From Bacteroidota bacterium (GTDB lineage Bacteria; Bacteroidota; Bacteroidia; Cytophagales; Cyclobacteriaceae), in contig JACZXH010000002.1 in assembly GCA_022571715.1 (NCBI GenBank), positions 1 to 64,000 of the forward strand: DNA of 64,000 bases, read 5' to 3'. Numbering within the stretch: position 1 is the stretch's first letter; each line of letters starts with the position of its first letter. Below are positions 39,360 to 47,767 of the stretch, one piece after another. Below the pieces are notes generated by a model. The model saw only the letters and a program-made list of their open reading frames with translations, searched no databases and was not told where the DNA came from. The position numbers and the translations under genes were made by a program.

Positions 39360-40256
39360 TCACCAATTCCTTTTTTGCCCTAACTGAAATGTTCTGGAAA
39401 TATTGAATCCAAACCGGATATCACCATCCAAGAAATCATCCACAGTTTCGGTGATAAAGCCTTTTTCAAACGGAGCATTGGTGTTGGTGAACATCAATTG
39501 AAATACGTGTCCACCGGTTTCAATGTCGATTCCAATTCCGATTAGATCAAACGTTTCAGTCGAGGTCAGCGGGTTAAACCGATGGTAGTACTCCATAGTT
39601 AGGGCCAAACTACGTGTTAGCTTATACCGTAATCCGCCACCGAGATAGTATATATCGTTATCATCCTCAGCCGATGGAACGGCGTTTAAATGCACCATAC
39701 CCGGTATTAGCTGAAAAGAAAAGTTGCTGTTGAATTTTCTTGCGATCAGTAATTGAAACGTATAACCAATCCGGTCTGCAAAGTTAATATTCTGCCCTTC
39801 TGAGCGCACTGAATTAATGGCATAGCTTGAAAACAAGACCATCGAAACCGGCGATCGCTGTTCGCCGGTTTTCTGCCGGAGAAATTTCCATTTTACAAAA
39901 CCATCGTACGTTTTATTGAATGAACTTCTTCCAACTCCAATATTGAGAACATCCGTAATGCCGTACTCGAGTGCAAGTCGTATATTGGCTTCATCCAGTC
40001 CGAAAAATTCGTATATCCCATTATTTATCCTGCCAAACCGGTGTGATATAAGAAATTCAAGTGCTTTTTTATTTCTCAGTTTGGTGGAATGGCCGTTGAT
40101 AATGCGGGTGCCTTTAAATGTGGCGATGACGTAATTGACAGATTCATCTGTTTCATCCAATAGGTCTAGCAAATCATCCTGGGCAAAAACCGGGAATGAA
40201 GAAAACAGAAGAAGGGCAAAAAAAACATATTTACTTTTCATAGCGCTTATATTCAA
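39360..40256 (-). CDS. DUF5777 family outer-membrane beta-barrel protein
   Basis: This 298-aa protein has a signal peptide (YVFFALLLFSSFPVFAQ). A run of amphipathic strands follows (YVIATFKGTRIINGHST, EYGITDVLNIGVGRSSF, LALTMEYYHRFNP) and it ends with an aromatic-rich strand. DUF5777 proteins are uncharacterised Bacteroidota proteins often found near YceI and respiratory genes. It overlaps the upstream YceI gene by 26 bp, so they are expressed together. Confidence 0.82.
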   Translation of the reverse strand: MNISAMKSKYVFFALLLFSSFPVFAQDDLLDLLDETDESVNYVIATFKGTRIINGHSTKLRNKKALEFLISHRFGRINNGIYEFFGLDEANIRLALEYGITDVLNIGVGRSSFNKTYDGFVKWKFLRQKTGEQRSPVSMVLFSSYAINSVRSEGQNINFADRIGYTFQLLIARKFNSNFSFQLIPGMVHLNAVPSAEDDNDIYYLGGGLRYKLTRSLALTMEYYHRFNPLTSTETFDLIGIGIDIETGGHVFQLMFTNTNAPFEKGFITETVDDFLDGDIRFGFNISRTFQLGQKRNW

Positions 40257-40767
40257 AATTAACTGTTACCTCTACCTCCTCTGCAATATTCTGAAACAGC
40301 AGTGAAGGTATTTGAATTTCATAATCTTCCAGCTTAACAATAAATTTGCTCTTGATAATTAATTTTTCACTTTTAAAAATCAAATTTCCCAGAATCTTGA
40401 CGTTTCGTTTTACACCGTGAATCTCCAACTTACCTTCGGCCCATACGTCATTGTTTTCAACCCCTTTTTCAAAGTCAAGCACATTACCTCTAAATGTTAT
40501 TTTAGGATATTTATCCGACTCCATATACTTTTCATTGAAATGCTCCTGCATTAGTGACTTTGCAAACTGAAACTGATTAACAGGTATTGAAAAAACAAAA
40601 TCACCGTTATCGGCATCAAATACGCTTTTTGCTTTTTCATTCCGTGCTTCAATATCTTCAAGTAGTGCACTTGAGAAAAAAACGATATTGCTTTTTTCAG
40701 AAATATACTTCTGCCCTACGACAGATGTGCAGATAAATAGTAAAACCAGAAGGGATATGGATTTCAT
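40231..40767 (-). CDS. YceI family periplasmic lipocalin-like protein
   Basis: This 178-aa protein has a signal peptide (SISLLVLLFICTSVVGQ). The YceI pattern follows: NIVFFSSALLEDIEA, FVFSIPVNQFQFAKSLMQEHFNEKYMESDKYPKITF, and the paired strands KLEIHGVKRNVKILGNL. YceI proteins bind isoprenoids in a lipocalin fold; their roles are varied. It is the first gene of a two-gene unit with DUF5777. The frame overlaps the next gene. Confidence 0.9.
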   Translation of the reverse strand: MKSISLLVLLFICTSVVGQKYISEKSNIVFFSSALLEDIEARNEKAKSVFDADNGDFVFSIPVNQFQFAKSLMQEHFNEKYMESDKYPKITFRGNVLDFEKGVENNDVWAEGKLEIHGVKRNVKILGNLIFKSEKLIIKSKFIVKLEDYEIQIPSLLFQNIAEEVEVTVNFEYKRYEK

Positions 40768-40928
40768 ATCAGTTTAACTAAATACGTGATTTTTATTCAT
40801 AACAACAAATCGTAAGTATTGGTTAACGGGTCCAGTTATACATGCCCATTTCTTTTTATAATTATGCAGAACAAATAAATCGGGCTTTATTTACTGAATA
40901 GATTATCTATGCTAATAATACCATGCCA

Positions 40929-41030
40929 TTAATTATCAATTGCCCCGTCATCCACCCAGCATGCAATCAAATCGATCTGCTCGTTAGTTAGTGAACATTT
41001 TAATTTTGAATAATTATTTAATACTTCATT
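40929..41030 (-). pseudogene. Remnant of cytochrome-c-domain protein (C-terminal end)
   Basis: A minus-strand frame ends KLKCSLTNEQIDLIACWVDDGAIDN before TAA. The pattern LT-x-E-Q-I-x-L-I-x-x-W-(I/V)-D-x-G-A is the typical last helix of cytochrome c/DUF-type heme domains. No heme motif CxxCH remains upstream; the frame continues as unrelated-looking residues. I read it as a 3' fragment of a deleted heme gene. Support is from this short motif only. Confidence 0.5.
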
Positions 41031-41127
41031 TTTATTTTCCCTAGATAAATTTATTAACAAGTATCTGATAATTAGCGAAATATAGAAAAGGATTTCCAGT
41101 TCATTCAGAAATCCCTTGAAATCATAA

Positions 41128-41205
41128 CTACCCGTTACTCCCTATGTCGCCCTGTGCTAACAGCGTACTCAGGTCAGAATCACTGTTGTATACATTGCGT
41201 GTGCC
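41128..41205 (-). pseudogene. Remnant of CHRD-domain gene (C-terminal end)
   Basis: The minus-strand frame GTRNVYNSDSDLSTLLAQGDIGSNG-stop matches the end of a CHRD repeat. Compare KSDSELGVLVAKGDIGAY and AKGNIGSNSN-stop of the intact gene at 41245. It has its own TAG stop, 117 bp beyond the intact gene's stop. It is probably what is left of a tandem duplicate whose body was deleted. Confidence 0.7.
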
Positions 41206-41244
41206 CGTAGAGCAAAATTGTCGATACTATTTACAATCTTGGGC

Positions 41245-43197
41245 TTAGTTGCTGTTGCTTCCGATGTTGCCTTTTGCAATCTGACTGAAATTGACTTCAT
41301 GGATAATCACATGGCCGTCAAAATCAAGAATTTGTGCATATGTAAGCTCATCGCCATCGTTATCCATTTGTTCTACATTGGTTATACTTTGTCCAGTATC
41401 GCCACTTACTTCATTAAATGTAAATAATATACTTCCCCCTGTGGCTACACTGTTTTCGTGGATGTGTGCCGGGAGACTATCGCCTGATTTTGTGCCTGAC
41501 ATTTGAATTGTAGCAATCGAAAATCCGCTTTTACGCTCAGCAAATGTTATTATTCCGCTTACACCGGAACTATTCACCTCATCCAGGTTATATACTTTTG
41601 TTTCTCCTGTCAATACATTCTGGCCAATATCTCCGTTCGCCACAACGGTAAATTGTACAGGACTGGGATGAACAGTAATATGGCCGTCAAAATTGATTAA
41701 ATCTTCGTATGACAACGGCGATCCGTCATCCAGGAATTGGACATTAGTAATACTAATACCGGTTTCTCCGATAATATTATTAAAACTCACATCGATAGTC
41801 CCTCCTTCAAGCGAGGTGTTTTTATGAATGTGTGTGGCATGATTATTCCCACTGGTTGTGCCTTCCATGGTTATCGTCACAAGTGTTGATCCATTATTTC
41901 TTTCTTCAAATAAAGCGATACCATTTATATTATCAGCCGATGAAGAAGCCAGTGTATATAGTTCCGATTCGCCGGTTAACGCATTCTGGCCAATATCTCC
42001 CTTTGCAATTATTGTAAATTGTCCAGTGCCCGGATGAACGACAATATGACCGTCGAATGCAACCAACTCATCATAGGTAATGGGTGTACCATTATCCTTT
42101 TCACTTACATTGGTTATGCTCTTGCCTGTTGACCCATTTACATTCGTTAAGCTGACATCAATTGTTCCTCCTTCAAGTGCTGTATTTAAATGAATATGAG
42201 TTGCATGATTGATGCCCTCAGAAGTTCCTTGCAGGGTCATAATAATAAGTGTTGCCCCGCTGATTCTCTCTGAAAACACGGCTATTCCACTAATGTTTTC
42301 TAAAGAATATGCGGATATTATATATTCTTCAGTCATGCCTGTGAGCACATTTTGGCCGACATCGCCGGTTGCAACAATGGTCGAAAAGTTTGTTTCGCTT
42401 TGATGTATTTTCAGATGGCCATTTAAACTAATAATGTCACTGTACATTACAGGTGTACCGTCGTCCATCTGAGCTACATTGGTCTCACTCAGTCCGGTTG
42501 CTCCATCCACATTATTCAAAGAAATAATAATACTTCCGCTTTCGGAGACAGAATTCGCATGAATGTGTACCGGATGATCCATTCCTTCGGAAGTACCTGA
42601 AAGAGCTACCAGCACCAACGTTTCCCCATTGATACGTTCTGAAAACCGTATATCTCCTTTTATGGATTCGGCTGTAAGACTCAGTACAGACACGGAAGTT
42701 TCAATACCTGAAAGGGCGTAAGCGCCTATATCGCCTTTTGCCACCAGCACGCCAAGTTCGCTGTCGCTCTTATGCACATTTACGTTGCCATCAAAAAGGA
42801 TCAGCTCGGAATAGGTGATTATCGTACCGTCAGCGAGTGATGCAACTTCAGTCTCACTTTTACCTGTTGTGCCATCCACGTTGGTCAACGATATCAGAAT
42901 ACTGCCTGGTTCAGCAGCATATCCGGAATGGATATGGACTGGGTATGACTCCCCGACAGTTGTTCCGGAAAGACTGACGGTAATCAGCGTACTGTTGTCA
43001 TCGCGCTCGGCAAAGGTGATTGTTCCATTTATAGCGAAATCACCAATATCTTCCAAAACATATACTTCCTTAATTCCGGTAAGTCCGATATCAATATCAA
43101 CTTCAGGGTCCTTATTGTCACAAGCAGAAGTCAGGACCAGAGATGAAAGAAATATAATACGAAATACCATGCTATTCAGTTCGATATGATTTTTCAT
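41245..43197 (-). CDS. Lipoprotein with five CHRD domains
   Basis: This 650-aa protein has a lipoprotein signal (IIFLSSLVLTSAC, Cys at about residue 26). Five tandem CHRD units follow, each about 120 aa. Each carries a strand plus HIH motif (VHIHSG, VHIHAN, THIHLN, THIHKN, AHIHEN), followed by D-G-x-x-x-x-H and GDIG near the unit end. CHRD was first described in chordin; bacterial versions are of unknown function. The conserved His pair in every unit could bind a metal, which is inference. It is likely anchored to the outer membrane. Confidence 0.88.
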   Translation of the reverse strand: MKNHIELNSMVFRIIFLSSLVLTSACDNKDPEVDIDIGLTGIKEVYVLEDIGDFAINGTITFAERDDNSTLITVSLSGTTVGESYPVHIHSGYAAEPGSILISLTNVDGTTGKSETEVASLADGTIITYSELILFDGNVNVHKSDSELGVLVAKGDIGAYALSGIETSVSVLSLTAESIKGDIRFSERINGETLVLVALSGTSEGMDHPVHIHANSVSESGSIIISLNNVDGATGLSETNVAQMDDGTPVMYSDIISLNGHLKIHQSETNFSTIVATGDVGQNVLTGMTEEYIISAYSLENISGIAVFSERISGATLIIMTLQGTSEGINHATHIHLNTALEGGTIDVSLTNVNGSTGKSITNVSEKDNGTPITYDELVAFDGHIVVHPGTGQFTIIAKGDIGQNALTGESELYTLASSSADNINGIALFEERNNGSTLVTITMEGTTSGNNHATHIHKNTSLEGGTIDVSFNNIIGETGISITNVQFLDDGSPLSYEDLINFDGHITVHPSPVQFTVVANGDIGQNVLTGETKVYNLDEVNSSGVSGIITFAERKSGFSIATIQMSGTKSGDSLPAHIHENSVATGGSILFTFNEVSGDTGQSITNVEQMDNDGDELTYAQILDFDGHVIIHEVNFSQIAKGNIGSNSN

Positions 43198-43526
43198 TTT
43201 ATGATTTGGTTACGAAATACAAAATAAGCAGAAACTTACTAATTACAAAAACCTGATTAGTCTAAGAATAAAAGTCCACTTGAGCATTGATATACCACAG
43301 CATATATAAGGTAAGCGATTGAGTCGGTATTGATCTTTCTAAACTTACATATTAACTAACCCTTATTCATTGCCTTTGAAAGGAGCTATATCTGGAAACG
43401 ACATAATAAAGAAAGCATAAGAAGTTAATAGCAAACCCAGCCGACTACCAGGTATCTGATGCTATTTCGCAGAGTTTATTAGTAAGCCGGTCAACGTATA
43501 TATCAAATTGAAGCGGATGCTTTATA
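43198..43526. other. Intergenic region, nothing recognised
   Basis: This A+T-rich spacer precedes the CHRD gene and follows the small AbrB-like gene. No ORF with coding character is visible. It should contain the CHRD promoter on the minus strand. Confidence 0.5.
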
Positions 43527-43709
43527 CTATTTAGGTTTCCAGTCTTTGATCAGGATCCCTTCCCCGTATTTCTCTACTACCAGTTTCTGTCTTACCTTCC
43601 ATTTTAGTTCACGGATCACATCTATTGGTAAACTGACTATGTAGGTACTGCCACCGGCTGTTTTCTGTAGATTGCGTATATGACTTTCCTCTATGGTTCT
43701 TCTGCCCAT
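43527..43709 (-). CDS. AbrB/SpoVT-type small DNA-binding protein
   Basis: This 60-aa protein, EESHIRNLQKTAGGSTYIVSLPIDVIRELKW then VRQKLVVEKYGEGILIKDW, fits the swapped-hairpin AbrB/MazE fold: Q-K-x-G-G-S-x-x-V-S-L-P followed by a W-K-x-G-type turn and a final strand. The IRNLQK-GGSTYIVSLP start resembles archaeal and PhoU-linked AbrB domains. It lacks a toxin partner downstream within this window. The tandem repeats immediately upstream are probably its own operator. Confidence 0.75.
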   Translation of the reverse strand: MGRRTIEESHIRNLQKTAGGSTYIVSLPIDVIRELKWKVRQKLVVEKYGEGILIKDWKPK

Positions 43710-43714
43710 AATAT

Positions 43715-43773
43715 ATATAGTTTAATATATTGAAATCTATATAGTTTATTATATTGAAATCCATATAGTTTTA
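43715..43773 (-). repeat. Two and a half 24-bp tandem repeats, probable operator
   Basis: ATATAGTTTAATATATTGAAATCT (43715-43738) and ATATAGTTTATTATATTGAAATCC (43739-43762) are adjacent, followed by a third partial copy ATATAGTTTT (43763-43772). They differ at two positions. The array starts 5 bp upstream of the AbrB-like start codon and covers where the promoter must lie. Helically phased binding of the small regulator is the simplest explanation. Confidence 0.75.
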
Positions 43774-44059
43774 ATAACATCAGCAATCGTCCCTTTCGAC
43801 GGAGTAAAGTTAGTGACTTTTGTGTGTGTATGTTATTTTATGTTATTCAGCGTGATTGTTAGGGGTTAATTGGTTGGAAAAACATCCTACGAGATTCAAA
43901 TTGGGGCTACTTATTCTTTGTGGATTCAATTTCGTTTGCTGATATAGTAGCTCATTGTATATCGTTTTATATTTACTTAAATTCTTTCTTAAAAAGTAAA
44001 CAATAATTTTCGTACTTTAATGTGACTTTTGTTAAGAATTCATTATCTGAATTTAATTC

Positions 44060-44079
44060 AAGTATTCAATTGAATATTT
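44060..44079 (+). promoter_or_regulatory. 20-bp palindrome at ArsR-rhodanese promoter
   Basis: AAGTATTCAATTGAATATTT is palindromic except for one mismatch pair. It lies 35 bp upstream of the regulator's start and overlaps TTTTG (44077-44081), which sits where a Bacteroidota -33 TTTG box would. ArsR family repressors bind A+T-rich palindromes of this kind, so autoregulation is likely. Confidence 0.6.
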
Positions 44080-44114
44080 TGTAAAGTTGTAATATATTAT
44101 TTTTAGGTACAATT

Positions 44115-44741
44115 ATGGACAACCCTGAAATTAAGCAAGCTATTTACGCTGAAATAGCCGATATGGTAAAATCAATGGCAAATCCACACAGGCTGGAAAT
44201 CATTGATTTGCTAGCCAACGGAGAGAAATCAGTTGAGCAGATTGCCACAGAAACACGCATGAGTGTTGCAAATGCTTCACAGCACCTGCAAAATCTGAAA
44301 AAAGCCAGGCTGCTTAAAACACGAAGGGTAAAAAATTTCAGATTATACAGCCTGACCAACAAATATGTATATGCAATTTGGAAGACGCTCCGTGAATTTG
44401 CAAGGTTGCAAATTCCTGAAATTGATAAAATCGTTGATGACTTCCGAAGAGAAAATAATACGGAAGTGGTGTCACTGAACGATCTTGAAAAATACAAACC
44501 TTACCTGCTAGTGGACGTAAGGCCTAAAGAAGAATACGAAAACGGACATTTCGATGAAGCGATAAATATACCGGTACCCCAACTTATTTCTAACCTTAGC
44601 CGGCTCCCGAAAGATAAATATATCATCACGTATTGCAGGGGTCCATTCTGCACGTTTGCTGATCAGGCGTTAGAGATACTTATTAACTCCGGATTCAAGG
44701 CTGCCAGGCTGGAAGAAGCGTTTGTAGATGTAGCAAGGTAA
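44115..44741 (+). CDS. ArsR family transcription regulator fused to rhodanese domain
   Basis: This 208-aa protein has an N-terminal winged helix (MVKSMANPHRLEIIDLLANGEKSVEQIA, SVANASQHLQNLKKARLLKTRR, about residues 12-80). A rhodanese domain (about 105-205) carries LVDVRPKEEYENGHFDEAINIP and the active-site loop YCRGPFCTFADQA with its Cys. Such fusions usually sense sulfane sulfur or redox state and repress sulfur-handling genes. No sulfur genes are adjacent, so the regulon is unknown. Confidence 0.92.
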   Translation: MDNPEIKQAIYAEIADMVKSMANPHRLEIIDLLANGEKSVEQIATETRMSVANASQHLQNLKKARLLKTRRVKNFRLYSLTNKYVYAIWKTLREFARLQIPEIDKIVDDFRRENNTEVVSLNDLEKYKPYLLVDVRPKEEYENGHFDEAINIPVPQLISNLSRLPKDKYIITYCRGPFCTFADQALEILINSGFKAARLEEAFVDVAR

Positions 44742-44844
44742 CTTTTGACGGCAGATAAGTGAGCCAAATTCACACCCTCATGATTTCTTTTCACCCCATA
44801 ATGTCACAGTGCATTAAATGCCTGTTTTATTATTTACCCTGGGA

Positions 44845-45786
44845 TCAGGGTTTAGCGTGCGGGCCGTCTTCATAGACTTTTTCGCCTGCGGTAACCCGAA
44901 TATCCAGGATATTCTGCGGTGGCGGCAACGGGCAAGTGGCAAATTCGGTAAATGCGCATGGCGGATTATATGCCTTGTTGAAATCCAGGACCACTTTATT
45001 ATCCTTTCCCGGTTTTTCCGTATACATATACCTTCCCGCACCATAGGTGGAATCCCCGTTGGTCATATCACCGAATATGACAAAAAATTTGTCCTCACCA
45101 CCATCCAGCACATCCAGCGTATAGTTTTTCCCATCTATCTCAAATGACAGCTTTCCTGCCGATGGCTGAGCATTAGTAGTACCGATAATATTTTGTATGG
45201 ATATGGTATTTTGTTTATCCGAAGGGATGAATGTGGCTTCCACCCTCCATATTTTTGATAAGTCAAAATAATCTACTCCTTTGAAATTCTTCCGCACCGG
45301 ATGTTCTGTATCTTTCAGGCGTATGCCGTATTTGTCACCGCGTTTGATAACATACCATTTCAATGTACCGAAAACCAACGATGTTGGCTTCCCCTTGCTG
45401 TCATCCATCAGCTCCAGACTGTCAACCCGGCTGCCGTTGTTCAGGATTTCCACACCAGGATTAATAATCGTATAAACACTGTCGCCTTCCAGAAAGAAAG
45501 CACCGGTTACCGCAGGCGCTTTTCCGGGAAATACAATGTCGTTGGATGGATCAGAGCCGTACGTATTTTCTCCGGGGTTGAGCCAGTACAGGCCGGCCAA
45601 CACGAGGTATCCGTCTTCATTGGTCAGGGCCTCATATCTGATTTTCTTCCAGGCATTGATGGACTCCACATACGCAGGATCTTCATCAGTTTTTACTTCA
45701 CAACTAATAAGGATGATACTTGTCAACAACAAGATCAACATGAACAACCGATATAATCCACATATCTTCATCTGAACGACTTTCAA
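44845..45786 (-). CDS. DUF1684 lipoprotein
   Basis: This 313-aa protein has a lipoprotein signal ending in ILISCEVK. The DUF1684 pattern follows: INAWKKIRYEALTNEDGYLVLAGLYWLNPGENTYGSDPSNDIVFP, YFDLSKIWRVEATFIP, DFNKAYNPPCAFTEFATCPLPPPQN. The family is widespread and uncharacterised, probably an outer-membrane-anchored enzyme-like fold. It lies 55 bp downstream of the start side of the sialidase-like gene, in the same direction. Confidence 0.88.
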   Translation of the reverse strand: MKVVQMKICGLYRLFMLILLLTSIILISCEVKTDEDPAYVESINAWKKIRYEALTNEDGYLVLAGLYWLNPGENTYGSDPSNDIVFPGKAPAVTGAFFLEGDSVYTIINPGVEILNNGSRVDSLELMDDSKGKPTSLVFGTLKWYVIKRGDKYGIRLKDTEHPVRKNFKGVDYFDLSKIWRVEATFIPSDKQNTISIQNIIGTTNAQPSAGKLSFEIDGKNYTLDVLDGGEDKFFVIFGDMTNGDSTYGAGRYMYTEKPGKDNKVVLDFNKAYNPPCAFTEFATCPLPPPQNILDIRVTAGEKVYEDGPHAKP

Positions 45787-45841
45787 TTCTACGAAAATTA
45801 AAAAAATTACAACTGTTTAACCCAAAATTGTCATTTGATAT

Positions 45842-47059
45842 TTACAATTGATATACCGCGGTCTTTATAACCGGATTTTCTTCATCACTTACATCCCGCC
45901 ATGCAAATATAAGTTTGTTTCCCTGGCGTGTCATTTGCGGGAAACCGCTCGCCCTGCTTACACTTGTTTTAGCAATTATAAAGGCATCCAGTTCTATTCC
46001 TTCCGCATCCAGATGCTTTACCCTGATCTCGCCCGCTACTCCCGTATCTTCCACCCAACTGACTACTGCAGATCCGTCATCCAGCATTTCAATATCCACC
46101 CGGCCAATTGGGTGACCATCGTCAATGCGCACTGGTTCTCCGAAGGATTTTCCTGCATCGAGGGAGTACGAAAAATTGATTCGGCTTTCCTGATCCGGCG
46201 CTGTGTACCAGGCAACCGCCAGATTACTTCCGTCAGATGCTGCCACGGGCCCATTTACCGGGCAACCCGGAATGTACCAGTTGTCATTGTAGATAATTTC
46301 AGGCGCCGTCCAGTTTCCTTCCTCCCACCGAACGATTGACATATCCCTGATTTCTTTTTCAGACCGGTCCCGGTATAAAACCACCGGACCATGCTCTGTC
46401 AGCGCCACACTTGTCTGGCAACAATCACAGATCCGGTCATCCAGCTCGAATTCTTCCCTGATATTTCCGCTGAAGTCCATAAAAGCAGCCCGGATAGTCA
46501 TAGCTCCACCTTTCTCCCCGGTATTTCTTCCATCGAGCCAGGCGGCAAAATAACCATCCTTCCAGTGAAGAATACTCACAAACCCATGCTCTGTAGGTGT
46601 TTCCGTTTCATGTGGAATAACAGGTTCACTCCAGGTTTTGCCTCCATCGTGTGAAAACACCATGAATACCCCATATGCGTATGTTCCTGCTGCTGTTTTG
46701 GCAAGGTAATGGGCAACCAGGTGACCCTTTCCGTCACTGGCAACCATAGGGAAGTCTGCCCAGTTTACAAACCAGTCACTACCCGATGTAATCGTACGGG
46801 GTTCACTCCATGCCTCGTTATCGAGCGTGGAAAACTTTAGCAAACTTTCATTCTCTGTATTTTCTACCCAACTTAAATATACGGTTCCTTCAGGATCGGT
46901 AAAAAGATTGGGTTCGCCACTTCCTGTGGATGCTGGCGACTCAATTGGCATAAGCTTCGATAGTGCAGTTGCATCCTTATCTGCCGAACTCCCGGAGGTG
47001 TCGCATCCGAAAAACCAAACACCATATAACAGAATTAAAAAATATTTCAGATTTTTCAT
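45842..47059 (-). CDS. BNR/sialidase-fold lipoprotein
   Basis: This 405-aa protein has a lipoprotein signal (ILLYGVWFFGC). A six-bladed propeller follows, visible from recurring S-x-D-x-G-x-x-W-like turns: SHDGGKTWSEPVI, SLDAGKSFGEPVRI, LDNEAWSEPRTI. Catalytic residues of true sialidases are not obvious, so the function may be binding or glycan handling. The DUF1684 lipoprotein gene follows 55 bp downstream and may be co-transcribed. Confidence 0.82.
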   Translation of the reverse strand: MKNLKYFLILLYGVWFFGCDTSGSSADKDATALSKLMPIESPASTGSGEPNLFTDPEGTVYLSWVENTENESLLKFSTLDNEAWSEPRTITSGSDWFVNWADFPMVASDGKGHLVAHYLAKTAAGTYAYGVFMVFSHDGGKTWSEPVIPHETETPTEHGFVSILHWKDGYFAAWLDGRNTGEKGGAMTIRAAFMDFSGNIREEFELDDRICDCCQTSVALTEHGPVVLYRDRSEKEIRDMSIVRWEEGNWTAPEIIYNDNWYIPGCPVNGPVAASDGSNLAVAWYTAPDQESRINFSYSLDAGKSFGEPVRIDDGHPIGRVDIEMLDDGSAVVSWVEDTGVAGEIRVKHLDAEGIELDAFIIAKTSVSRASGFPQMTRQGNKLIFAWRDVSDEENPVIKTAVYQL

Positions 47060-47767
47060 ATTTATTGTTTTGGGATACCTTTCAACGACAAAGAAAATAT
47101 ATAATGAATATCAGTGAGTTATAATTAAAAGCGACAAAAAAGTGACATGAATATACGCACTAATTTGTGCAAAGATATAAAATTTGAATTCCCCCAGGAA
47201 ATATCCTTAATTGGAGTTTTAGTAAGGAAGATGGTTGGATTTGTTACACTTCCCAAGCCATATTTAGCGTATGGCCTCCATTTCGTTTCGGACGGGTACG
47301 TAAGCAGTTGGACCGATATCACTTACATACCTATGGAGAATTTTATATGTCCTTGATAGCATAGACTGGAAAGGTCGAGCCACAGACAATACCTTTAGAA
47401 CGTCTTTGGAGAAGGGTAAAGTATGATAAAGTATAACTAAACCGCCAAAGGATGGTATCGATTTATAGTTACTTTTAGCCGAATACTTCAATCATAATAA
47501 CATAGAATGAACATACAGGATATCAAATCAGAGCAGATCTATTATCAACTAAATAATAAAGCTGCTTAAAATGAATATATTTACGGAAGTAGAACTTAAT
47601 AATATTCTAATCCTGTAAATGGGGTGTCATCACATTAGTAATTTAACTTTAAAGCTAAAACTTGCAAACTGCTGAGTCCTGGCGAAGCCATTGTGGAAAT
47701 GAAAATATAATGAATCATTTAAAACCTCAGAAGAATTAATCTAAGAAATAAGAAGTATAAAATGTAA
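47060..47767. other. 708-bp region without convincing gene
   Basis: Three ORFs of 65-75 codons lie here on both strands and overlap one another; none has a recognisable motif. The segment at about 47260-47340 has slightly coding-like composition and may be the residue of a lost gene, but I cannot identify it. The promoter of the operon starting at 47768 should be in the last 150 bp. Confidence 0.4.

Noticed and set aside
43527-43709. Toxin-antitoxin pair for the AbrB-like gene
   Set aside because: No toxin-like ORF is present downstream on the minus strand before the CHRD gene.
45301-45756. 151-aa plus-strand ORF
   Set aside because: Antisense to the DUF1684 gene.
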